A stretch of DNA of 64,000 nt from assembly GCF_000247815.1 (NCBI RefSeq), contig NC_021673.1:113191479-113255478 (forward strand). Reading direction: 5' to 3'. The position numbers and the translations under genes are program-made. Within the stretch, counting starts at the first letter, position 1, and the number at the start of each line of letters is the position of its first letter. The notes under the pieces are model-generated. The model searched no databases, was not told where the DNA came from, and worked only from the letters and a program-made list of their open reading frames with translations. Below, piece by piece: positions 51,318 through 64,000 of the stretch. This DNA comes from Ficedula albicollis (Eukaryota > Chordata > Aves > Passeriformes > Muscicapidae).

Positions 51318-51598
51318 TGATTGAAGGTGTTAGATGCAAGTCACAGATACATAAGGTTGGAAGAAACATAAATGTTTCCTCTCCATCGAGGAAGAATCAA
51401 TTCTGTAGCACATTCATGAATGAAGTTTGCCTGTTTTCAAACTTTGACACAATGGGAATTCCTTACGAAACCTCTTCAAATCCTGAAATATACTGTGAAA
51501 ATGATGATCTAACATACATTTCTCTTGCTGCAAATCAATTCTCATTTTTTCGTTGGCATGGAGACGACTCGATTTTTCTCTGTGAATCTTTTACACAG
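51318..51598 (+). CDS. Candidate internal coding exon of an unknown gene (281 bp)
   Basis: The interval is bounded on the left by an acceptor-like TTCTGTTGTCTCCAG and on the right by an excellent donor, ACAG followed by GTAAGAATG (donor GT at 51599-51600). One frame is open across the whole interval and through both boundaries. It would encode about 93 residues, entering with a split first codon and ending on a codon boundary. The peptide is acidic and aromatic-rich near its end (ENDDLTYISLAANQFSFFRW, then HGDDSIFLCESFTQ). I do not recognise the protein. It sits on the plus strand in otherwise non-repetitive DNA. I see no clear partner exon in the window. It may be a real exon of a large gene, a decayed exon, or chance. 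Confidence 0.25.
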
Positions 51599-51969
51599 GT
51601 AAGAATGCTACCAGGTCATCTCTTATTTTCATTTTTTTCTAGATTAAATAAATATCCTCTTCTCTAGCTAATTTTGCTTTATATTTTTTTCTTATACTAT
51701 TCCGCGCAGGGCATACAACCTGAATAATTAGTGCTGAGTAGCACAGAGTAATTATCCTTATATTCACCAGAATCACATTTGTTCAGCTCATGGGACAGTG
51801 AAGTCATTTTGGGGGCGAGTGTTTTTCCAGCAGCATTATACCATTGACTCATCCTCAGTTTATGACTGACTGCAGGACCCAGAGCCTCGCCTCCAGTACC
51901 ACTGCCTGGCCAGCTATTCTCCATCTCACACCTCTGCATTTGACTCCTCCCCCCTAAGAGGAGTCCTTT
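51599..51969. other. Single-copy DNA, nothing recognised
   Basis: If the exon to the left is real, this would be intron. No element ends are visible. Confidence 0.4.
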
Positions 51970-52500
51970 GCATTCTTTATTGAATTTGATCTTATTGATT
52001 TCAGAGCAATTCACCAGTGTAGCAAGGTTATTTTAAATTCTAATCCTGTTCGCCAAAGTGCTCACAAAGCCTTCCATCTCAATGTCATCCACAAATTTTA
52101 TCCTCTATACAAATCATTGCTCTCATCCAAGTCATTAATGAAGGCACTGAGTAAAACTGACCCCAGACAGCCCTTGTGGGACCTCACTTACAGTGTTCTC
52201 CTGGTTTGACAGTGAATCATTGATAATTACTCTGAACAAGTGGTATTTCAACCACCCATGCACCTACCAGACTGCAGAGTGATTTTAGCCTGGCCTCTTT
52301 TCCCTCTTTTTTTTCAGTTCAGCATGTAGCAACACCATGCAGGACTACATCAAGAGCTTTTAAAAAGCCTTACTCACATCTGATGCTTGCCATATGCCAG
52401 CAGCTAGGTCGGGGATGCCCAGTGTACACAGTTTATCCTAGCAGTATCCTTGCAGTTAGAATGCATCCAATTGCCAGGAATCCACCTCACCTATGCAGGC
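51970..52500 (-). mobile_element. Old CR1/L3-like LINE remnant, minus strand
   Basis: Phrases match, in reverse, the ORF2 region of ancient amniote CR1/L3 elements as I remember them: GAATTTGATCTTATTGATTT, TTTTAAATTCTAATCCTGTT, GCCAAAGTGCTCACAAAGCC, TGTCATCCACAAATTTTAT, CCAAGTCATTAATGAAGGCA, CCTTGTGGGACCTCACTTAC, GTTTGACAGTGAATCATTGA and TTTCAACCACCCATGCACC, then a degraded AGCTTTTAAAAAGCCTTACT segment. It is far more diverged than the other CR1 copies here and so much older. The right edge is unclear. Confidence 0.6.
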
Positions 52501-55500
52501 AAGATTATCTTCTCCTGACAACACACAGACAGCAGTGTTTTAACTGACAACCTTCCCCCAGACACAGTCAGAGGGTATGGAGGGATTCAACAGTATGCAG
52601 GATCTTTGTAGCACTCATCCAGTAAACCCAGCACCCACAGAAAGGGATGAACTTCTGCAGGCATTTAGTGTTTTGTGGGGTAAAAACTTCTCAGAACAGA
52701 AGGAGAAAGTACAGCACCCTCCTGTGTGTCTCTCAGAGACATCATGTCACCATTAGCAATAAGGTAAGTGCCTATGGCACTGGGCTCTTTGCCCTAAAGA
52801 AGGGCTTAGATCTATTTAACAGGATTTATTTGTCAAAAGTATTTGTTACCTCACTGTATTCTGCATGTTTAGGAACAAACTGTACTTGCTTTAAAATGTT
52901 TCTTAGTGACAGTCCTGGCTTGACTCCCCTGAAAGTCACCATTTTCTTAATTTTCTCCTTTTTAATGACAGGTACTACAATTATCCACTGAGATTTTTCT
53001 TCTAGCAGCTGTCAAAGATTATTGTTAGTGCTTTTAAGACCACTACAGTGCTTTAAATTTGCCAGCATAAAGCTCAGTGGGCCTGGCTAACTTCTACATT
53101 CTTTAAACATTTAAAAGGTTTTCTGTCCTTGATCTTGGACTTCTCTACACACCTGTTAAAACGAAGCATGCCAAGCTTCTGGGTACCACCTTGATTATGA
53201 CTGGAAACCACTGAATGTGTCAATCTTTGTGTCACCCTTTTTTTTCTCATTCCCTACTGAGCAGCAGACCTTCCTTTGGCCCTCCCCCATTTCTAACATC
53301 CTTTCAGACTTGTCATTACAATTTGTCCCTTCTGACTCATTTTATGCCTTTCTACATCCTTCTTATTCAGGCAGCCTTTGTCCCTGTGTTCCCTTCTGTG
53401 CAGTTGTTTTTGTGTGATCCCAGTGTTTAGTCTGGAAGGTGAACCTACAATGCCAGGGCTCGGTGCAGTGACAAGGGCAGAAGGGAGGCTGTTCACTCAC
53501 ACAGCATCTCCCTGATACATAACATTCCATGTACACATCTGACAAAGCAGCTCTGGCTTCTTCAGAACCAGCTGTAGATGAATTTATGGACTTGTTATCC
53601 TCTTAAGATTGTCCAGCTTCACATTCATATTCTGCATGCGCTTGTGTTTGAAGTGTAGGCTACCATTGTTTCAAGTGTCTGCTCCCATAAATAACTATCT
53701 TGTAACTATTTCAGAAGGGTATGGACACACCTGCTTAGCATTTTCCCCTTGCAGATCTTAAGGCATTTACAGGGGACCGCCATCTTTTTCTGTTGCAGGT
53801 GGAGGAACAGAAAGGAAAGGGCTATGCCAAAGGCAACACTCAGCTCAGACTGGGCTGGGAAGTCAGTTGCCAAATCCCCATCTCACATTCTTGCATGCAT
53901 CAGTATCACAGGTCCACCACTGCCTTCCCTCGGTATGTGTAGAGGTCTAGGTGATAACATGTAACTTCATTTCCATTTTAAAATGCTGCATATTATTTAG
54001 CTGTTTGGCACAGACTGCAGCAAGGTGCTAATGAAATTGAAGTCTCTGTAAAGCCTGTACATTGCTCCAAAGTATCATTACAATGGCTAGCTTCCAAACT
54101 CTTCAAAGTTACACCTTTGCATTTTTGGGAAATAGAACACAACATCACAGTAATACACCATGCAACTACATTAATGCAAATAACACCCATAAACTCGCTT
54201 ATATTGGCTGACAAAAACTGTGTAGCACAATGTGTTCACTCTCACAAAAGATGACTTCAAGTTCTAGAATGTATAATTTATTTAATATTAATTCCTAAAA
54301 GGGAATTAAACATTTTACTATTGTAAGTGGTGATCTTTGCAGTTTTATCCTCTCAGACAACCTGAAATCCAATTGTTTGAAAGAATATTGTTTGGTGAAA
54401 AACCACTCAGCTTCCTCACAGCCTCCCATGGTATGCATTTGTCAGTCTTTCCCTCTCACACAGTTGTACTCCTCTCAGATTCCCTTCAGACCCATTATTT
54501 TCTCTGGCAGACAGGCTGGGCTCTTACGGTGAGGGTGGGAGCCCACTGGAGCTCAGCTAAGAAGCTGTCACACCGTGGCAGCATTAAAACAACAGAAGGC
54601 AGATGTCTCCTGGTGTCCCCAGTTATGAGTAACACTTGCCACTGAAAAAGTTTTAAACTCCTCTTGGAGTAGTGTAAATCATACTTCAGAGGGTGCTTTC
54701 GAAGTTTAAGATGTGAGTAGTCTCCCCATTTTGCCAGTAAATAAAAGTCTGTGATGTCTCTGGAACCACCATCACATTCTGAATAAAACTCACACAACTA
54801 CAACAAAGCTACTAATTTAGTAACAGACTCAATCACAATTCTAACTTCCAGGTCATTAAGAAAGCCCAGTTAGACACATAATCTGGTGCTAAACAGTCAA
54901 CACAGTTTCCTTCTTCCAAGGAGCACATAAATAAAATTAGTAATGAAAAAAATTACAGTAAGACAGTGCATAAAGTGTTTTGTAGTTCTCTGCCTGCTAA
55001 AATCTTTAATTTCTACGTAGCAGAAATCCTAATTATTCCTTGTGACATCTCAGTGTTAAACACTGCATTTTCCCAGAGTGAAGTATGGACTTTATTCTCT
55101 GGCTGTAATGAGTCAAGGAAACCACTAATGCAGAGTGTCAGTATTTTTACCGTTATTATCTGTATTCTGGCATTTCCAACAAGTCAAAGATCATACTAAT
55201 GATGATTTATCCAAAGGTCCAGTTCAGATAATGTACCCAATGGAACAAATTCAGTTTGCTATTTGATTTCACAGGTACTTAATCATATGAAACAATGCCT
55301 AGTTGGCATGGTGATAGATGAACTAGGGACAGATTAGATTTGTTAACGTTGACATTAAGATCAGCACTGTCTAGTGTGATTCCTGCTCTCCTCACACTCT
55401 TGGACGTAGGAGGTGTGATCTCTCATTCTTCATCAATGGGGGGATGTGAAATTAGGAACCCCAGAAGCTGACACTGAATGGTGCTGCTTGATCAAAATAT

Positions 55501-58299
55501 GCCATTATCATGTCTGTCATCTCTGTTGTTAGAGAGCCATTCATGTTATCCAAGAGGAAATTAGCTGAGCATGGAAAAACCTGAGAGGACTGTTACAGAT
55601 CTCATGGTTCTTAATGCTACTAAATGCAAACTGTAGGAAAGACAGTAAAAGCTTTGGAAACTCATTCATGAATTGGTGGCTGGAAAGAAGGGCTGGTCAA
55701 CGAGTGATAGGACAGCTTGTTTAAAAGTTGTGACAGAAAAAGGTTTAGTAATGCAGGAACTATTTTGAACTTCAAACAGAACAACAGTCAGCCATACCTG
55801 AGACGCCTTGTGCTGGAAGGGAACAAGACAAGCCACACAGCAGAGGTGCAAATTAGACTCCTGTTTTTTTTTTATGGATGAGATGTTTTAAAAACTCAAG
55901 GTGAAAGATATTAGGGCAACCAGAAAAGAACCTGTTGTTAAATTTGCCCTAGAATTACATTTTAAGTTTAAATTACTCCCAGTCATTTCCATTTTCCAGC
56001 CCTGTAATTAGAAGCTTGACCTTATGGCTGGCTGGATTGAACCTCTAATTTGATTAATGTTTCTACTTGACTAGTGTTGATGACAAGCCCAGGTGAAGCT
56101 AATAAACATGAGAGCAGTTTGTGAGATAATACAAATGCATGTATATAAAGGGGCATGAAGAAGGGTTTTCTGGAGGAATGGCTCCCCAGTGTATTTGTAA
56201 AGGCTCGGTACAGGGAGTGTGCTGCTTTGCAGGTACAAAAGTTAATGGGGGGTAGGGGGATATAGGGTGGGGACAAGAGTTTTCAGGTGTTTGATTGCAG
56301 AAAGCCGCCTGCTCTGCTAGACACAGGCCAGTGTCTCTCTGCAAGGGACAGAGGGCTGAAATATATCTCACAGTTGCAGGAAGCACTCAGACTGCTCCTT
56401 ACCAACTCTGCATTTGGATTTGTACCATCAGCATGTCTGTGAGACTGTCCAAAAAACAGGATTTTCACTTTTGGTTTGATTTTCATTTAGTTTTCATCAC
56501 CTTCAAGCAAACCCAGAAATTTTTATCTCCTGCAAATTGGACATTCAAGGAAAGCTTGAATTCACTTAGAATGCACTAATTTACCATGTACCCTAAACAA
56601 AATAACCTTCCTGATGTGTTAGTAGCTCTGTCAGGCAGGTACAGTGGTCTGTCTCAAGACTGCCAACCACATTTAGAGCATCACCAAGTCTTGAAGTCTT
56701 GTTCCTGTGGTGCTTTGACAGGAACAAAAGCATTTTTCTATGAGAATTCTGCCTTCTATGTCACAACAGTTTCTTGAAAAGCAACTTGCTAACTATAGTC
56801 TCAATCCCCCTTGAAAACATTTGCTCTCCTGCCATGCACAGTCCATCCCAGTCAGGTCTGTGACCCGTGGACTGGGGAGTCCATTGCTCACTCAGCCTTG
56901 GAAGAGCATGTTCTAAAGAATGAATGATTAAGATTTATTGTGGTGAAACTGCCTATAAGTGCAAATAATTTAGCACTATGTTAAAACAGTGATTAATTTA
57001 ACCCATAATTTCAAGAAATGAAGCAACACTCCCTGACAAAGCCTCAGAAGCTATAATTTATAACAGCTTTCCCAGTGAGCAGCCTAGAGAGCTCTCCTCA
57101 GTCCTGTTAATATCTTCACTGGACTCCCTACTGAGCATCAAGGTCTCCAGGTATATTCCCCTGTGAGCTGTAAACAGAGATTTTAAGGACAGGTTCTCCT
57201 GTGGTGTGATCTGTTTTACATGTCACTCTTCCTTTTCAGTAAGGTTACCAACACTTAAAATGTCCCTGCTGAAACACAAGTTTTCCCTTACCTCATTGTT
57301 ACAGGGACAAAATCCCTGGCTGCAGGCTCATTCATTTCATCCTCTGTGGTGCTGCATTCATCCTGCGTTTTTCTTTTATATTGTGCTAATAATAATAATA
57401 ATCAGCCTCCATAACTGAACCAATCCGCATACACAGACTTCCCTGCTGGCTTTCCATCACATCTCATTTCGAGCTCCCATTTCAACCTCTGTGTCCTCCA
57501 TGACCTCATACCTTACTTCACCTGTTGTGTAACCTCTTATGCACTCCATCCCTCCCACGTTCCCAGTGCATCTCACCTAGCCCAAGGATACCAGGCCACT
57601 CTCTGTGGTACCAACTATGCCTGAATCACATTTTCATCCTTTTCTCACCTCTCCTTCCCACTGCTCCAGCAGTGTGAGCAGGCCAATATCCAGAAAGTGG
57701 TATCAGAGTGAGAATCCAACATCACCTGTGCCTTTCGCTTAAGACTTTTAAAATGAAGATTTCTGGGCTTAATGTTTGCATGAAGGAGAGTAGTGCAATG
57801 CCCTAGCTATCTAACCAGGCAGGCTTGAGCCTCCAGTGTGATCAAACCTTCCTCTTTTCATATTCTTGTTTGATTTTTTTTTTCCTCAGTCAGAAATGCA
57901 GTCTCTTCATGTTGCTTTTAGATTGGACAAAGCATTATCTCCAATACAGGATTGATGGAGAAGTATCCCAAAAGCCTTCAGCCTTCCTGGCACCATGTGA
58001 TTAGGAGCATTTAGACCCTTAAGAGTTATCCAAGCTCATGTTTTTAAGCATGTAACTAAAGAGTTATACATATTGTTGTTTTTATAAAGTGGATGGGAAA
58101 ATCTGTGAAAACTGAAGATGAAAAACCCCACCCAACTTCCACATTTTGTTGTTTTAAAGACTATGCATTGCATTTCTAATGCAGATAGCTGTGTCTATTA
58201 TTTAAAGGCAATACATGATGCTTGGAGATGAAAGGAAACCTGAGGCTGCTACTCTTAAAGGTGCTAAATTTTCTTCTCAGGTACCTGTGTTAAGCCTAC
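52501..58299. other. Single-copy DNA, no clear element
   Basis: About 5.8 kb. The first ~600 bp may hold more of the old CR1/L3-like element (CTTTTTAATGACAGGTACTA near 52960), but I cannot support it firmly. A donor-like AAGGTAAGTG occurs at 52761. A short (AAT)n run lies at 57387-57402. No other structure is visible. Confidence 0.5.
57387..57402 (+). repeat. (AAT)n microsatellite, short
   Basis: Five AAT trinucleotides. Confidence 0.85.
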
Positions 58300-58349
58300 A
58301 TGGTTAATCCCTATGGTTTATCTGTCCAGTTAGGGAAAAATAAGTGGGT

Positions 58350-61470
<3,121 letters not shown>

Positions 61471-63212
61471 CTGCTGGCGACCGCTAAAGCGGGTACTTAA
61501 TCACCGGATCCACTTCCCAGCATGAGTGATGCTTTAGGTAGTACTTTAGTAGTACTTCAGACATGGGGGGGAAGCAGTGTTGTCTGGTAACCCTTGATAG
61601 TTACTGGTGACCCAGATATTGAAAGGAGATGTTCGCCAAGTAATAAGCAGCATCACAAATTTGGTGCTAGTAGGTTTTCAATATATTGTGTTGTGTTTGA
61701 AGTTTTGTAACTTGCTGTTCAGTTCTGAATTGTACCTCTGCTTCTCCCCTTGTTTTTTGGATATAGAAATATTTTAATAGTGGGGGTAAAAGCACGAGTT
61801 CTGTGGTTTGACAGTGTCATTAGCTATGGAGCTGTTTTCATAACTTTTACCTGGATACCAGGTTGTGTCTCACACCTGTGACTGCCACATGACCAGACTA
61901 ATAAAATTATGTCAGCTAAAGAGTCGTAAGTGCTAGGTTTTTAAGTCACCCTGGTTTCTGGTTGTCAGAGGGTAAGTGAGCATGAGATAAGAGCCAATGC
62001 CATGTCTATTTTAAGTTCATGTCTTTATATTGCTGCTCAAAAGAGAATGATCCTACTGACACATTTTTGGATTTCACCTTCCTGTTGCAATCAAGGTCCT
62101 GTATTTTTTCAAAGGCTGTATTCATTGCAGTGGACGGTTTTGTGGATTTTTGTGGATTTTATTTTTTCTTTTTCATAAGACAGATGTAAAACTCAACTGA
62201 ATGTCTTAGAATAAATCTTGCTTTCCTATAGAAAAGCACACATATAATACCATCTCCTGGCTTGACCTCTCAGTGGGATGTAAATGTAGTCAGAATGAGA
62301 TGCTATCGTCTTGCAGTGGTGGTAGTAAATATAAAATTGCATACCTGTGCCCTCTGTGTTCTCAAGCAAGTGGATAGTTTATGCATGTAATGCTCAGTAT
62401 GTGTGGCTCCCCAGTGGTGTGTAATCATTTCCACAAGCAGTTTTCAGTGTGTTACTGGTTGTGTGTGCCAGTGCCCAGCATGGCTGAACTGTGCAGGACC
62501 CACCACCATAGATTCAACTCTCTCTGCAAAGTAGCTCAGGAGTCAGTTCTGAGAACAACCCTGTGGCAGTGATCTGTGTTGTAGAGTAACCCACTGATTC
62601 TGTGACTAAAAAGCAGAAAAAAAGCACAAGGTACATTATGGTAAACTTCTAGATACCAATCCCTTAAAGTTTAGAGCAAGGTGAAGGATGAATCGTTTTG
62701 TTTTGCTCTTGAAGGTTTATTCCTTTATTAATTATTCCCTTGGTTTCTATAGCTGTATGCTGTCACACTGCAGAGTAGACTTTCTCTTACACATTTTACC
62801 CAGTATAAATCCATTCAAAATTGCCTATAAGGGTCAGCACTGATCTAACTTCCACTCCAGGCAAATAATCAGAAATAATTGCACTGAAATCAATGAATAT
62901 ATGCAGACATGAAGCTCTGAGAAGAAAATGGGCCTCATGGTGTTTTATATTTGTATAGCTGAAAGCCAAAAATAGCTGTTGTAAACAGAGTGTGTCCTTT
63001 TGGGAAGAAACAGTCAATGCCTACCTTAGAGTTGTTCAAAGTTTCTTGTGTTTCAGCAGCCTTGGGTTAGAAAAGTGAAGGCAGCAGTCTTCAATGAGAA
63101 CTGTTTCAGAGAAACTTTTTGTTCCTGTGACTAATCTCCTTCTTAATTCCATGTTGTTAATCTTAGCATGCCCATATTGACACCATTAACATTTTGAAAG
63201 GACTGCTTTCTC
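61471..63212. other. Single-copy DNA right of the CpG island
   Basis: No repeat or coding signature is recognised. If the CpG island promotes plus-strand transcription this would be first intron or upstream DNA, depending on the start site. Confidence 0.5.
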
Positions 63213-63374
63213 AAACAGAGTTCCTTGAGTATGTTGCCAGGTGTATTAGGGTTAATTCCGATGACTATATTTTAAACTGCTGCTCTTTACATAAAACAGA
63301 GTTCCTTGAGTATGTTGCCAGGTGTTTTAGGGTTAATTCCGGTGACTATATTTTAAACTGCTGCTCTTTTCATT
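63213..63374 (+). repeat. 81-bp tandem duplication
   Basis: AAACAGAGTTCCTTGAGTAT...TGCTGCTCTTT starting at 63213 restarts at 63294, with three or four substitutions (GTGTATTAGG versus GTGTTTTAGG, TCCGATG versus TCCGGTG). The period is a multiple of 3 and so duplicates a 27-residue open frame; I take that as incidental. Confidence 0.93.
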
Positions 63375-64000
63375 AATTATATATATTCCTATCTCTAGTT
63401 TTAACAACAAAAATGTAATTGGCATGGAATGTTACATTCCAGTTAGTTTTGCAGTGCAAATAGGGATTATATTTGATGGGTAAGCCTGACATGTACTGCA
63501 TGACTTGTCATGTTTTTCCTGGAGAGAGGGGAGTCTTGGGTCTGAGTCACCATGGAAGAACATGGAGCCCCGTAGGCATAAAACTGGTGCAGTGGAGTGA
63601 TGAGTCAGATCTCTTATCTTTAAATTGGGTATTATGTGGTGGTATTCGTGCATGGGGTACATCACATTCATTGTGCACCTAGGCAAGTAACTAACAGGCA
63701 GAAAACTCACTTAATCAGACCTCTGACTCGCCTTTTCTTTGCAGAGTTGGTCCTACTTCTGTGGAAATGAAAGGCTGCTGGTCAGGATCATGTAGGAAAT
63801 CACGGTGTATTAACCTGTGGAGCAAATCAGTTCTGCCAAGCTGTACCTAGTAATTTCTTATATTGTTTCAAGTCCATGTAATATGACCTAATACTTAAAT
63901 TTTCACTTTTTGTGTTGTAGAGTTGAATTAGCTTTTTCAGACTCTTGGAACTGGATAAAGAATAGCAGAATAAGAACAGTGTTGCATCTTCATAGACCCC
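63375..64000. other. Single-copy DNA to the window edge
   Basis: No element recognised. Confidence 0.5.

Noticed and set aside
51343..51370. CR1-like CATAAGGTTGGAAGAAACAT sequence
   Set aside because: Only about 20 bases resemble a CR1 tail, with nothing of the element on either side; it lies inside the candidate exon.
52661..52763. Possible exon ending at AAG/GTAAGTG on the plus strand
   Set aside because: The donor looks good, but the frame continuing from the candidate exon at 51318 reaches a stop inside it, the other frame has an incompatible phase, and the interval may belong to the old LINE remnant.

Overview
This window looks like bird nuclear DNA, most likely from a songbird or a close relative. 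The evidence is several CR1 LINE fragments with the avian 3' end (TTCCAACC...ATTCTATG type), at least five solo-LTR-type remnants of avian endogenous retroviruses, and long AT-moderate single-copy stretches with no operon-like gene packing. I found no intact protein-coding gene, RNA gene or CRISPR array. The longest open frames are all by-products of simple repeats, homopolymers or GC-rich DNA.

Layout. 1-14.2 kb: single-copy DNA with no recognised element. 14.7-16.6 kb: a perfect 11-bp satellite of 107 units (14714-15890) bracketed by short CTTCC arrays, followed by a CR1 copy split by a 308-bp avian-leukosis-type solo LTR. 17-29 kb: a three-copy local duplication, an mRNA-like 3' end with an A-tail (minus strand, ~18.2 kb), a second CR1 split by a second LTR (21.9-23.0 kb), and a 1.2-kb CR1 ORF2 fragment on the minus strand (27.7-28.9 kb). 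29.1-29.7 kb: a third LTR type. 32.2 kb: a short CR1 tail. 37.0-42.5 kb: two copies of a fourth LTR type. The left part of the second copy is replaced by 1,847 C residues that directly follow 24 bases of Illumina adapter. 43-45 kb: local tandem duplications, including a 335-bp pair with no difference I could see. 49.6-51.0 kb: a minisatellite of 27/30-bp monomers arranged in 57-bp higher-order units. 51.3-52.5 kb: a candidate unannotated exon and an old CR1/L3-like remnant. 58.3-61.5 kb: a CpG island with 21-bp repeats whose centre is replaced by 2,306 C residues.

The two poly-C blocks are almost certainly assembly or sequencing artefacts; one carries adapter sequence, and both match the poly-G filler of two-colour chemistry. 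About 4.15 kb of the window is therefore not real sequence. The second block sits in the only promoter-like CpG island, so a real first exon may be hidden there. About a dozen near-identical short tandem duplications (42-335 bp), all between 17.6 and 63.4 kb, are unusual and could be either biology or false duplication.

No new defence, secretion or biosynthetic system is visible. The most interesting real biology is the 11-bp array, which repeats a TTCN3GAA (STAT-like) and GAAnnTTC (HSF-like) pattern once per helical turn for 1.2 kb, together with the 57-bp higher-order minisatellite and the candidate exon at 51318-51598. All identifications are by eye and from memory of repeat families; no database search was run.
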